Positions 22,291 to 36,755 of a DNA stretch of 64,000 bases are shown piece by piece. The position numbers and the translations under genes are program-made. Under the pieces are notes generated by a model. It was given only the letters and a program-made list of their open reading frames with translations, was not told the origin of the DNA and ran no database searches. Each line of letters begins with the position of its first letter. The first letter of the stretch is position 1. The stretch comes from Pilaira anomala (lineage: Eukaryota; Mucoromycota; Mucoromycetes; Mucorales; Mucoraceae): NCBI GenBank assembly GCA_025716855.1, contig JAIXMQ010000016.1, positions 62,001 to 126,000 on the forward strand, written 5' to 3'.

Positions 22291-23194
22291 TTAAAGTCGT
22301 ACACTATACTCGAATTCCTATAAATATATATATTTAATATTTCAATATGTAAGTGTATATACTTTTTTTTTTTAAATGTTACCTCTTGTGTATTCTGAGC
22401 TACCCATAATACAATGGTACTATTATCATGATAAGTAAAAAAAAAAAAAAATACTTTTTTATTTTCCTTCCCTTCCAAACATTCTTACCTCAACATGATC
22501 AATCCATTTTGTCCTACACCAGCAATACCATAATTAATGTAGGGTTGTTCAGAGTTCAGGTGAACAATATATTTAATAATCAACACACACTATATAATCT
22601 CATTAGCCTTTTTCTTTTTTTATATATATATATCCCTTTTTTTTTAAAATAAATATACTTTACACAAGATCCTGCAAATCCTCCTGCAATCAATGCAAAT
22701 CCGAGAAACAAAAAGAGTCTTGCTTTCCAAACTAACCCAGAACCAGCATATGAAAATGCTTCACCTTGTAAACGACTTTTATCAATCAAGTTGATACTAC
22801 ACAATAACAACACATCAGTCTTTTTTTTTTTTTATACCAAAACTCCAAAAAAAAAAAAGGCTATATAAGGTACTTTACACAATCATACCAAATGTTGTAA
22901 GAATGCCTGAAAACCAATCTTCAAATCCCATGTGAACTGTTCCATTATATATCGCAGAATTAATAACGGCATCGATAAAAACCCACCATCCAATCGCAAG
23001 CTATTTTATTTCCACCCTCTTTCTTTTTTAGTTCGTCAAAAAAGTATATCATTCAAAAACAAAAAAACAAAAAAACTTACAAGTCCTCCGGAAACATAAG
23101 CTCCAATCTGTCTTCCTTTACGAGATAAAAATCGAAAAGGGTTTCTAAATACAAATATCGACTGAGGTTCATCGTCATACATGTTGGTCTGCAT
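22291..23194 (-). CDS. VPS68: Vps68/TMEM50 family membrane protein
   Basis: Six exons (23194-23081, 23000-22879, 22796-22664, 22589-22489, 22419-22383, 22317-22291) give 177 residues. The second donor is GTAAAG at 22878; the earlier GTATGA would bring in a stop. The order follows the family: Y-V-S-G-G-L then W-W-V-F-I-D-A-V (membrane segment 1), M-G-F-E-D-W-F-S-G-I (segment 2), N-L-I-D-K-S-R-L then a third segment L-F-L-F-L-G-F-A-L-I-A-G-G, and a last one before L-W-V-A-Q-N-T-Q-E. In yeast Vps68 acts with Vps55 in transport from late endosome to vacuole. Length matches yeast Vps68 (184). Met at 23182 is an alternative start. Confidence 0.9.
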
Positions 23195-23557
23195 TGGTTT
23201 GTTTGGAAAAAAAAGAGAGAGAGGGAGAGAGAGAGGGAGATATATGGGAATATTTTTTTTTTTTATGACGCACAAATCTCTTTTTTTTTCTATTTTGCTT
23301 TCGAGAACACGTGATTTGAGCAAGGTAGTCCTTTCTCAGGAGATTTGTTTTTAAAAGACTTTTTGCATATCTGTCATATTTTAGGGTAAGAAGCCTCTCT
23401 TTCAGGCATCTATATTTCGTCACCTTCTCTAAGTTAGTAAAGATATAAAAGCCATTATGCTGCCATAATCATTAAGAAATTCAAGTTTTTTGTATTCAAT
23501 TTGATATTTTATTTTATTTTTTTTGTGTGTGTCTAATATATGTAAAAATAAGTTTGA
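23195..23557. other. Intergenic between Vps68 and Mdm35
   Basis: About 360 bp with a (GA)-rich tract near 23214-23240 and T-runs; the Vps68 promoter. The open frames across it are extensions of the first Vps68 exon into non-coding sequence. Confidence 0.6.
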
Positions 23558-24972
<1,415 letters not shown>

Positions 24973-25035
24973 TTAACGAAACCAGGAAGAACGCTTTTCG
25001 CGTTTTTCAGGTAATTTATCATCTTGTAAGCTATC

Positions 25036-25066
<31 letters not shown>

Positions 25067-27829
25067 TGAGTATAAATAAAATGAACATCTTACTGTTGTT
25101 GTTGTTGTTTTTTTTTTTTTTTACCTATCGACAGCTGCTCCGCCACCTCGTAAAGGTTTAGCAATTCGGTTGAAATTTAATAAGGAACCACCTTGAGATT
25201 TATGAGTACGTGCCTGTTCTAAACGGTCTCTGACGGCTTGAAGTTGATTTTCAAATCTAAGAAAGAAAAAAAAAAAATAAGATTTTTCTATCTGTCGAAT
25301 AACATAGTACACTTCTCACTTACTTGTCATTTTGAATAAGCAATTTATTTTGTGCTTCCTTTAATAAGAACTCCAGGTTTTGAATACGTTCATTTCTAGC
25401 TGCCAATTTACGATCAGACAAAGCAGCTTCTTTCTTGAGATGAGAATTCTGTTCGACAAGCTAAAAAAAGAGAGAGAGAGAAATGATTTAAAAAATTGTG
25501 TGTGCCTATGTCTGCTATATATATATATACTAACCTGCTTTTGTACGTTGGTCAATTGATCTAGATTTCTTTCTAAAAGTGACATTTTCTTTTGTTGAGC
25601 CTTACTACTAGTAGCTTTTAATAAATTGGTTTGTTGTGTTTTTGTCTCATCCAGTTGAAATTCGAGTTCTACCACTTTCTCACAACGACTTTGAAGGTCA
25701 CGCATCAAGACCTTCTTCATTGTTTCGAAATCAGCCAACTCTTGAGCCATGGATTTACGCATCTTTTCTAATTCTTTTTCTTTTTGTTCTATAGCCTCCT
25801 TCGTATCTCGAACGACCGGTTGTGGTTTCATATGCAAGAGTTTATCTTGAGTCTCTTGAAGCTCCTTCATAACATTCATTAACCTAATTTCTTCCTTAGT
25901 TTTCTTTTCCATATCAGATTTGAGTGATTCAATTTCCTTTTGTTGAACTTGACTCTTCATAATAAATTGACTTTCCAATTTAGTTTTTAATTCAGTAATG
26001 GAATCTGCAATATCTCTTGTTTGCTTTACATCCATTTCTTCCATAGCAATTGTTTTATCTAAAAGTTCTTCATAATCTACTTCGAGATTAGCGAACCGAA
26101 GTTCAAGATCATCCCGTTTTGTTAAGAGTGAATCTCTTTCTTGTTCAAGGTTATCAATAGTGACCTTGTGTTGTTCAATCATAGCCTTTGTAGATTGTAA
26201 TTCTTGACGAAGCTTTTGAATTGATTCAGGTGTAATATCTTGAGCATTTAATAATTCATTTTCTATAACCACCTTTTTATTTTCTTCATTTTCAACAGCA
26301 GTTTCAGTCACCTTTAAGTCTTCTGTATTCTTTGCTTCATCTAACTCTAATCGAGCTAAAGTAGCTTTTAATTCTTCTAATTCAGCAGTATATTCCAAAT
26401 TAGCTTCCTTTAAAGAATCAATATTGATTTCACCTTCCTTCTTTTCATAAAATTCTTTTTCTAATTGAACTTGAGCTTCACTTAATTCAGAAGATAATGC
26501 CTTGTTATTATTTCCTAAAGTTTTTTCTTGCTCCTTTAATTCTTCCAACATTTCTTGAATTTCAGTGATTTGTTTTTCTCGGTTGGATAAAGCAGTAACT
26601 TGTTCAGAAATTTGTTCCAATAAATCTTGTTCACGTTTCATAAATTCATCTTTTTCATCTTTACCTAATATCATAGCAGGAGTAGAAGGTCTAGAGGCAT
26701 CATCATCAGATGTTGAAAGTTTAAATGCGGGAGCAGGTGTTTGAGGAGGTGTTATAGGTGCATCACCTACTACAGATGCTGATCCTGCTGCTGTTGTTGT
26801 TGTTGCTGCTGATTTTTGTTTACCATTTGGAGTTGCCCAACTTAATTCAGGTACCTTTTTTCCAGATCGCCACATACTAATTTCATTCTCCAATGCACTA
26901 ATATAACTCTTATAAGTAACAGCATCACCTTTCACGCGTTTCAATAATGCTTTTAATTCAGCAGGTGATAAATCAGCATTGACTTTAGCTTTATTTTTAA
27001 TGGTCTTTGCTCGTGCACCAAAACGTAATGTAGAAATGGATTCTGCTTCGTTGTATGATGAAGGAGAAGAGTTAATAATAAGTGTGGTACGAGAATTACC
27101 ACCTAAAGATTCTTGTAAAATACGAGTTAACTTGGAATCTCTGTAAGGGACATGACTTGACTAATACAAGAGTTTTTTTTTTTTTTTTTTTTTTTTGGAG
27201 GAGGAGAGGAGATTTTTTTTTTTGTTTTTTTTTTTTGGTTTTAAAAAGAAAAGAAAAATTTACATCTATTTTATTTTTTTATTTTTATTTGCATTATTTA
27301 CCTTGCCATCCGTTAAAGAATTAATAACCATGCCTAAAGCAGTAAGAGATTTATTGATTTTTTTCGCTTCTTCTAACGTTTGACCTGAAGCCCCAGTTTT
27401 TCCTACTTTTTCTGAACCTGCTAAATCAACTAAATATAATTTACCACTTTTGGCTGCACCTGTATCTAAATTCTTTTGTGTGATGGTGATAAGTACAATA
27501 GAATGACTTCTTGAACTTTCAGCATTCATATCTAATCATCATCATGATAAATTTAATCTATTTTTAAATATATATATGTATTCATCTTTTTTTTTTTCTT
27601 TCTTTCTTTTACTCACTTGTACAAGCAACTACACGATTATCACTACCAATTCTCATAACATCATATACTTGGTCTTTATCAGATACGTAAACTTCTTTCA
27701 TTCCTTTAACATATACACCTTTAACTTTATCTTCATGAATAGGTAAATTATCATTTGCAGCTACATGAAATATAGATGTATGAATAAAAAAAAAGAAATA
27801 GGGAAATAAAAACAAAAAAACCAGGGAAA

Positions 27830-27865
<36 letters not shown>

Positions 27866-28172
27866 GATGATATATGTATATGCTATACTTACGAACTAAA
27901 AGATCTTTTACTTTTTCCATATAAATTTCCATATAAGCTACCTTGACAGTAAATTCCATATTCACTGGTGCCCTTTGAATACTTTCAAAGATTTGCTCGA
28001 TAATACGAGGGATGATACCCTTATTTTCTTGATCATCAATACTCGAACCCATCATGGTGAACGTTTTTCCTGAGCCTGTTTGACCATAAGCAAATACAGT
28101 TCCATTATAACCAGCAACCACATCTTGTGATTATTTTTTAATGTTAGTTTTATCAATAAAAAAAAAAGGTAC

Positions 28173-28204
<32 letters not shown>

Positions 28205-28309
28205 GACAATAGATTTAATAGAGTACTCAAACACTTCTTTTTGCTTTGTATCTGACCCGAAACATTTATCAAATGAAAATGAATTTGTATCTTTTCCCTT
28301 TATGAGTTC

Positions 28310-28340
<31 letters not shown>

Positions 28341-28494
28341 GGTACAGAAATAAAATAAAAAAAAAAAGATATACCTTTAACGAAACACCAGTTCCATCTT
28401 CGGATATTTCAATAATAGGAACACCACCTTCCCTTATCTCCATTTTATTTTGAGGCCGAAAACGACATACTACTTTGATATTATTTCCTGACAT
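24973..28494 (-). CDS. kin-1: Conventional kinesin (kinesin-1) heavy chain
   Basis: Nine exons (28494-28375, 28297-28201, 28123-27893, 27760-27617, 27531-27302, 27160-25535, 25460-25324, 25256-25125, 25030-24973) join to 924 residues, close to fungal kinesin-1 (about 930). The motor starts [11 protein letters not shown]. It has P-loop G-Q-T-G-S-G-K-T (residues 86-93), switch [10 protein letters not shown] and switch II D-L-A-G-S-E, then [11 protein letters not shown]. The neck with [12 protein letters not shown] precedes a long coiled coil (residues about 400-830) and the fungal tail segment R-N-E-R-I-Q-N-L-E. It drives plus-end-directed transport of vesicles in hyphae. The dynactin p150Glued gene lies immediately upstream on the same strand. 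Confidence 0.95.
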
Positions 28495-28839
28495 ACTTTA
28501 TCTTTAAGAATTGTTGTTGTTTTTTCTTAAAAAAAAAAAGGATGATGATAACAGATGAAAAAAGGATGGGAAATCTAAAGTAATCAAAAAAGATGTATTG
28601 TTTTACTTTTGATAGATATAACTAGTGAGAAAGAGAGAGAGATATATATTTGTTTAATGTAAATGTGTAAAAGAAAGAAGTTTAAAAAAATGATAAAAAA
28701 AAAAATATGTATATAGAGAAAAACAAAGAGAAAGAGAAAAAAAAAAAAAAAAAAAAAAAAGACACACAAAATGAAAAGTGTAACCAAGGCAAAAATAACA
28801 ATTCATGACGTCGAAATCGGGTCTGAAAATGTTACATGT
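28495..28839. other. Intergenic between dynactin p150 and kinesin-1
   Basis: About 345 bp holding the kinesin promoter and the 3' end of the dynactin gene; A-runs on the plus strand (T-rich on the coding strand) and a GA/TA tract near 28626-28648. No divergent gene. Confidence 0.65.
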
Positions 28840-31784
28840 TTATGATTTAATAAAAATATTGTGGAAGCGTTCAAATTCAGATGCACTTTTGAGGTCAATA
28901 CAATGTCGATTAGTAGTAGTGGTATTAGTAGTAATAGTATTGGTAGTTTGCGTTATGGATGATAGTTTTGGTATTTTAACAATACAAAATGGGTAATGCA
29001 TCTACACATATATATTAGTAAATAGTTGGAATATATATATATATATACATAGATAACACATTACCTTTTCATTATTATTATTGCGATTCAATAAGGGTAT
29101 AGTTGTAATTTGAAGATCATCTACCTTACGTCTTAGTTTTTCACCACGTTGCTTAATAGTATACAATACAGATTGTTGTGTTTGATATTGGTAATCAGGT
29201 GATTTTTTGCTAATATCCCTTGATTTTGTTGTTTTCGCAAGTTGAATGACTCTAGGTGATGCACTTGCAATACGTATATCCTTTACCAACGTACGTGCTT
29301 CTCGAGCAACAGAATGTAATTCATCTGTTTTAGATTTTGATGATTTATTTACCAGTGCTGTATCCAAATCCAAAGAGCGAACAAAATCAGAACTCTTGAG
29401 TTGTGCATTTTCTGCTCTCAAGTAACGAATAGACGCCTTAAGTGTATCGATTTGACTGGTCATCTCATAATAATTACCTGCTATTTCCTGAACAGTAGTA
29501 GAAGATGCATTACTATCCCCTTCAACCGATATATCAAAATTAGCTTTTCGTAAAATAGATTGTCTCTTTTCTTCTCTCTTATTCGCTTCTTTCTTTAATG
29601 AATTATTCTCGGCTTCTAATAAATCATATTCACTTTGGAGATTTTCAACCGCTTCTGCATACATTTGTTCTTGGTTCGTTGATTTCTCCAAAGCTTCTTC
29701 CAGGGACTTTATGTGTTCCACTTCCTTTCTCGCCGTCTCCATTCGTTTTTCAAGTAAACTAACTTTAACGTCTGACTCTTGAAGTGCTTGATCCTACAGT
29801 TTTTTTTAAAAAAAAAACATCCATTTAGTACATTGAGATAAATACATGTTTAAACATGTATTTACTTTTAATCGAACATCCTTGATCAATTTGATTATTT
29901 CTTCATTATGTTGTTGTAATTTATGTTCTAATTCATGGTTGACAATAACTTCTGCTTTAATATCAGAAGCACGTTGAATCCATGGAGCTACCTTGGTTGT
30001 AACTAAATAACAAGAGAGTTAAATGGGTCGCTAAAAAAAAAAAAAAAAAACATTATCTGCTGCACACTTACTCTTATCCAATTTATCGTCACGCTCAATT
30101 TGTACATATGTCGTTTCAAGTTCATTTGATAATGTCTTTAAGGTCCTCAAGGCACTTTCCCACATTGTACTCTCTGTCATTTCAAACAATTCATCACATT
30201 TTTTACTAATCATCTCTTGAATGACTGATAACTCAATTTCTTCATGACTACCTCGTTTTGTATCAACATAGGCCGTGATTTCTCTACAGACCTACAATTT
30301 TTTTTTTAAAAAATTTATATGTATATATATATGAATATCTTGTAAAAAAAAAATTGATTTTTTTTTATATCATTGTTTACCTCAAAGCAGAATCGACATA
30401 ATTTAGTACTGATGGCATACAACATTTTGAAACGATGTAAATATTCTGTTTTAAGCGTCATGGCTTCTTCAAACATATCTTCTAATTGACGCATCAATTT
30501 CTTGGCTACTATTTTACTATTTTTGGCTTGTGCAACAAGACGTCCTAAAGGTTCAAGGTAATCTTGATCCATTTGTTCTACTCCTTCACATATGACCATT
30601 TTTTCAGTTCGTACGGCATTATTAACGGATTGTTTCATATAGGTCAATATAACAATCATACGATCTGAATTCAAATCAAGCGCTTTGGTTAATCCAAAGA
30701 ATTGATCAGCGTTACTCTTTTCTTGTTGATTAAGATAACTTTCTGCCAAATGTTCAACTTGTGAAATAACTCTTTGAAGTTCAGACAAACAATGAGTTTC
30801 ATTTACTTGATCGGTTCTAAATAATTCTACTATAGCATTCATTCTATATATATATATATAAAATGAATTAATACAAATATTTCTAGTTTCGCCCTTCATC
30901 ACTTTTTTTTTTGTTTACCTTCTTTCCACGCCTATCAAATCGAGATATACTTTACCCATCTTTGTAAAGGTCTCAGGGTCACTATTTTTAATATGTGTTT
31001 GGAATCGAGTAGAAAGAGAATTCAACCATCCGGCTCTTTGCTTCATTTCACAAATCGTTACTAAGCTTTCTGTCACATTATCCATAATCTTTTCACTAAT
31101 AGGATAATTCTGATCTAAATGTTTGACAATAAGACCTGCTTTGAATTCTAAACGTTTAAATAAAAGGAGACAAGAAATTGGGTCATTTTCAGTCTTGAAA
31201 AATGATTCAGGCAAGTAAGGTTGAATCATATTAAGACGATCATTGGCCTGTGATGCTTCAAGTTTACGTAATTCAATATCAATCGCCTTAGCTTGTGCTT
31301 TCATCACGGTCGTTTGAAGCTGGAAGTTCAATGACATCATGGCTTGTGATTGACTACTCAAACTAATCTTCTCAGTCTGATCATTCTTTTCCTTGTGCTT
31401 AAATTCTTGTAAATCATTTTGTAAAAGTGCAACGAGCTCTCTGAATTGACCAATCGTAGTTTCATAATCCGCTGTCGTTTCTTCATTTGCTCTTAAACGA
31501 TCCACTTGCTCTCTCAATAACATATCGCGGTGATCGATCTCAGCTTGTAATTGCTTTTCTGTTTCCATATGGTTTTCTTCGAGTTCGTCTGCTAATTCTT
31601 TTAAGGCTTCCAAATCATCTACAGTAGCACTAAGTTCATCTAATTTTTCTGTCAAGTTCAAGTTCTTTTCTGTTAATTGATCTACAAGGTCTTCTGCTCC
31701 AAGTGCGTCATCTAATTGCATTTTCAAATCTTCTACCAAGTTTTCTACAACGTCTAATCTTGCTTTTGTTTTTTCATATTGAAC

Positions 31785-31820
<36 letters not shown>

Positions 31821-31846
31821 GTTAAGAGACAGTTGCATAAATGTAT

Positions 31847-31886
<40 letters not shown>

Positions 31887-33806
31887 GTTTAATTTCTTCT
31901 AATTCATAATTTTCTTGTTCCAAAGTTCTGATTTTATAATTTAACTCGTTTTCTTGTTCAGCAGCAGCATCTCTTAGTCTAAAAAAAATATATAAAAAGT
32001 TGAATAGATGCAATGATAGGTATACACTCTTTTTAGTTACCTAAGTAAAGCCTCTTTCAATCTTTCGTTATGTCTTTCCAATTGAATCACTTCTAATGGT
32101 GTTCTTTCTTCGTTATCAGCCATGTTAATCTCGGGTGGTTTATTTAAAATATCAGCCTCCTTTTTCAAAATATCCAAATCCACGCTAATTTCTTCAATAC
32201 GATCTTTTAGCATACTCGTTTCTTGTTGTAAATTCTCAGCCCGTTCTTCAGCTACTTCCTTATCTAAAGTCAACATCTCCATAGATTCTAACAGCTCATT
32301 GTATTTGGACTCAAAGGACTCCTTTTCAGCACTTGTTTCTTTCAATTCTCTTTTGGTATCTCGTACATCTTTCTGAAGATCGGCTATTTTATCCTGTAAT
32401 TTATTTCGAAGCGTCAAGAACTGTTCTGCCTCTTCCTTCACTTTTTCATGTTCTCTGAATCTTTCACGATCTTCGTGTCGTTTATTTTCAAGGATTTTCA
32501 GTTTAAATCGAAGTTCTTCGTAATCTTTCAAAGGTACAGTCTGGTCTAATTTGTTCACCGGTTTGGATGAAGCCAAATTACCATACACAGGCTCCTGTAC
32601 TACGGGTCGAGTTTCATGCATAGGCTGTTGAGGTTCTTGTATATTGTGTTGAGGTTCTTGTACAAAGTCTTGAGGTTCTTGTACAAATTGTTGAGATTCC
32701 TGTATTTGATCTTCTAATTCCAATTCCTCCTCTTCCTCATTGGCAATAACATCATCTTCATCATCGTCGCCATCTTTATCTAACGAAACAGGACTAGCCA
32801 CTATCATGGAAGAATTTGCATTTGTATTATTTTGACAGATACTATCAAATTCTTCTTGTCTTCTTCTTTCTTCATCATCCGTATTATCAGGCGTAGACGG
32901 AGCAGTCAAAGGCTGTCTGGTTCTACGTACAGATGCAGGGGAGATTGAATTATGACCTTGTGTATTTGATCGAGGTCTTCTTAAGATACCGGGTGTAGGT
33001 GTAGTAGTTGGTGCCGGTGGTTTAGGCAAAGCAATAGATTTTCTTCTATTCAAGTTAGCAGGAGCCGCTGTACTTTTACTTGATACAGGCGTACCAGTAC
33101 GACTCGTATTATTAGTAGATTGTAAAAACGAATTAGGTCTTTTTTGGCTAGTAGCGGCTGGAGGAGACACGATTGATTTTCTTCTTAATGGAGGTGGTGA
33201 AGGTACAACTGATTTTCTTCTTAATGGCGGTGAAGATACAACTGATTTTCTTCTTTGTGATAAAGCTGGTATCGTGTTACTAGTAGGTGTAGGAGGAGCG
33301 ACTATAGATTTCCTTCTTTGTTGTTGTTGTTGTTGTAATGGAACTGAGGCAGCTACAGATTTTCTACGTTGTAAACCAGGAGAAGGAAGAGAAGGAGGTG
33401 GAGGCGCAACGCTTGATTTTCTTTGGAGCGATAATCTATTACTGCTATTTGTCTATAAAAAAAAAATAAAAATAAAAAATGATAATATAAATAAAGGCAC
33501 AAAAAAAAAAGCCATGAATGATTAAAAAAAAAAAAACCTTACTTCCAAGTCCAAAAGTTTGATACTAGCAGGCCTAACAAATACACCGTGATTATTTTTA
33601 CAATCGAAATATCTTTTGCCTTGAACAACGCCGCTGTTTTTGCCGGCAGCTTCATCTAGTTCTACACCAACCCATTTTCCTGTCTGGAAACTTGTATTAC
33701 CAACAAATCGAACTGTACCTGAAAGTTCATTGTTGACGAACACTCGAGATCCAACAACGAATTCATCACTTCGAATGACTGAACTTCGTTTTACGTTGAT
33801 GGACAT
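28840..33806 (-). CDS. NIP100: Dynactin subunit p150Glued
   Basis: Nine exons (33806-33543, 33452-32041, 31978-31887, 31783-30919, 30843-30381, 30291-30072, 30002-29866, 29793-29065, 29001-28840) keep frame for 1447 residues. Residues about 20-85 are a CAP-Gly domain with G-K-N-S-G at 55-59 (the usual signature is GKNDG), which binds microtubule and EB1/CLIP C-termini. A basic Ser/Pro region (about 95-230) contains six R-R-K-S motifs plus one Q-R-K-S. An acidic stretch and Q-E-P-Q repeats follow, then long coiled coils around a dynactin-type helical region (exons 4-6), and the terminal A-S-E-F-E-R-F-H-N-I-F-I. p150Glued is the dynactin arm that links dynein to cargo and microtubules. The kinesin-1 gene follows 345 bp downstream. 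Confidence 0.93.
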
Positions 33807-33926
33807 TATGAATCGAGATGATGTAGATCAACTTTTTCTTTAAAAAAAAAAGCGCCTTTTATGATTATTATTTAAAAAAGAAAAAGAAAAGAGTCATTTC
33901 AAAATCAGTTGACTTTTTTGTTCCTC

Positions 33927-33974
<48 letters not shown>

Positions 33975-34302
33975 CTCTCACTCCAGCGGGCATTCTATAA
34001 TTTATTCATTTATTTTATACGTAGTACAAGACAGTGTATGCTTGTATTTACCCATCGCTTTATTACATACAGCCTTGAAATTAGAATTTAACTAAATTAA
34101 GAAAATTGCCATCACCACAAGAAAAATGACCCTGTGTAAAGTGGAACTTTTTTTTTTTTTTTTTTTTTTTACAATAGTCTAAACTTATCATAAAAAAAAA
34201 GGCATATTTTTTATTTTATAATTATGTGTACATAAAAAAAAATAGTACTTTTTTGTAAAGAGAAATATACTATATGCGAGTGTATATACGATGGTGAGAA
34301 AC
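33807..34302. other. Intergenic upstream of dynactin p150
   Basis: About 500 bp dominated by T-runs (about 40 T at 33931-33974 and another near 34149-34170). Holds the dynactin promoter and the 3' end of the PNUTS-like gene. The open frame at 34188-34451 runs antisense-frame through the last PNUTS exon and is not a gene. Confidence 0.65.
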
Positions 34303-36755
34303 CTATCCATTATGCAAGAAGGAGCAATTGTCACCGTTACGACAACCTTCAGGAGAGTTGTAAAAAGTACAAAGTCTGTTGGAGAAATTTCGATTTGGTC
34401 CTCCGTTGCCACGGCCTCTATTTGATCCTCTGTTATTTCGTCGGAAACCATTATTGTTCCTATTTACATCATCATTGTTCATATTATTATTATTGTTGTT
34501 ATTAGTATTATAGATTGGTTGTTGATAGCTAGGTGTTGGTTGAATCACACTTGTATTTCCAGCTGCTAAAAATGACAATTTTTTTAATGAGTCCATAATT
34601 CTAGAGAGTCAACATGTTAGCATAAATGAAAAATATTTAAATTTATAAATATTACCCTGGGTTATTCCGAAGCATAGCTTCTACAGTATCATTTGATATT
34701 TCTGGTTGAGTAGTAGTAGATGGTGGCTGAGGCAATGGCGCATGGTAGTTATTTTGAGCAAGTGTATATGGTTCGACTTTAACAACAGGTGTTACTATGG
34801 TAGGTGTATGAAGTGCCTGATAATCTGTTACTGCGTTACCATATGCGACAGGTCGATTATTCACATCTTCTAATGGAATAGGTCGTGTATCAATATTAGG
34901 GTCTGAAATCTCGTCTGGCTCGCCAGGAGAAGGTGGGATATGTTGTGCACTTGTATAAATAGCAGCAAGTGATGTTTTTTCACGATTATCTTGGGCTGTA
35001 GATTCTACAGTTCTTACATGCTTAGGGATTATTAAACTAGGATTTGCATCGGTATTAAAACTTAATTCCAATGGTTGATACCAAACAACTGTAGGGATAT
35101 TAAAATAAAGTGTTTGTTCAGTACCATAATCATCATTTTCAATCTCATTCGTATTATCCTATAAGATAAAAAAAAAATAAGGAATCATTGTTTCAAATCA
35201 CATATATTTAAATTATACTTACAAAGTTGGTCCATTCTTCAGGATTTTTCTCGTATTCTCTAATTTCAAATAAGTTGTCAGCAAAGGTGACAGTTTTCTT
35301 AGTAGAGGATGGAGTAGAGATGGTTTTTGTAACAGCTAAAGGAGGCACTTCATTTGCAGTCGTAGTGGTAGCAGGGACATTGTAAATGGGTCGAATCGTC
35401 CTGAACCTTTTTTGCTCAACACCAGCGGCAGAATTAAAAAAGTTCAAATCAGTGATGGCTTTTGGCCTTGGTGGAGGATCTTTTTGAATCGCTAACCGAA
35501 CTTTTTTATATTCTGTAGCAGGGAGTGAATTAGAAGCTAATTTTTTGATTTTTTGATTTTTTGATTTTTTTTTTTTTTTTTTTAGTAATTAGCTAATATA
35601 AATGTATCAAAGTTTTGCCATACATCTTTCTGGGCAATCTCTTTTCACACTTGATTGCCCTTGTTTTGTTTGTAATTCTTTCCATTCTTTGATTAATCCA
35701 GTAGTTTCATCAACAATTTGTTTATTGTTAACAGCAACCGCAGTCTTTTTTATATTTTTTACAGCATGACCTAAGTCATTATCTATCAAATTTGATAATT
35801 CAAATGGTACATGTCTCAAGATCTAAATATACAAAATTTAGTTACAATAGTTTTGATTTTAATTTATGATTTTTACCCTTAATATCTGTAAAACAATTCC
35901 AGGTTGCCATGGCTCCACACTTTTTGCAATAACATTTTTTATTTTTCTCGCCAAAAATCGGGATTTACCAATTCTAAAATAATTTAGTTAATGGATCAAT
36001 ATCTTTCTCAAGTACTAAAAACTTACTCTATTAATAATGATCTGTCCTTAGTTTTGAGAAAAAGATCAATGTGACTTAATGGAAAGTTATCATCATTTTC
36101 GACTGTTTGTAAAAATCTTTGATATTCCATGATAGATCGAAACCCTTTTATCAAAAACAAAGTAAGTTGGATGTTTTTTTTAAGATGTTTATTACTTGTT
36201 ATTACCTTGTCCGTCATTAAATAGTTCTAGAAAAAAAAATACATATAAAAAAAAATGGTTATTAATAATGAACTTAATATCCTTTGTTTGTAGATCTTAC
36301 GAGTAACACCACTATTTACGTTTGTGGCTGCGTTAACAATGATAAAAAAGTTTATTAGACACAGGTTTGCGTGATTTAAATTTCGTTAATCAAACTCAAA
36401 TGACCCCCCTCTATTATTTGTAGTTCAAACTAGACATATAACATAATTAATTTATTTATTAATGCTAATATATCTTATTGGACATATAACATAAATAAAA
36501 GTGCCAGAACAAAAAAATTGGATATTTTGTTTACTGATAATCGTACTCTTTTTTTTTCTTTTTTTTTTTCCTTTTTTTAAAGGTATTTCAAAAGTTTCAA
36601 ATAGTAACTCATTAACAACATTTTAAAAAACAAAATAAATAAATAGAGGGAGAGACATTCGCTTTGCAACATTATTTTTTTTTTCATTAAAATAACGAGA
36701 TTAATAGATAAAACTAAAAAGGCTTACCATCTGCACCCTTTGGAATGGAATACAT
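34303..36755 (-). CDS. ppn1: PNUTS/Ppn1-like protein phosphatase 1 targeting subunit
   Basis: Eight exons (36755-36728, 36226-36206, 36144-36027, 35973-35877, 35822-35624, 35536-35223, 35158-34656, 34600-34303) join in frame to 525 residues. Residues about 60-150 form a TFIIS N-terminal (LW) type helical bundle ending G-L-I-K-E-W-K-E-L. A PP1-docking RVxF motif, K-T-V-T-F, is at 235-239 within K-K-T-V-T-F-A-D. A long disordered region and an Asn/Arg/Gly-rich stretch (R-G-S-N-R-G-R-G-N-G-G) lead to a C-terminal CCCH zinc finger, C-x8-C-x5-C-x3-H. This combination is that of animal PNUTS and fungal Ppn1, which brings PP1 to the cleavage and polyadenylation machinery and promotes transcription termination. 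The first two exons are only 28 and 21 nt; they are supported by phase and by continuity of the encoded peptide (G-A-D-E-L-F-N-D-G-Q-G). Confidence 0.85.

Noticed and set aside
22870..22880. Earlier donor GTATGA for Vps68 exon 2
   Set aside because: It shifts the frame into an immediate stop; GTAAAG a few bases later preserves the conserved peptide.
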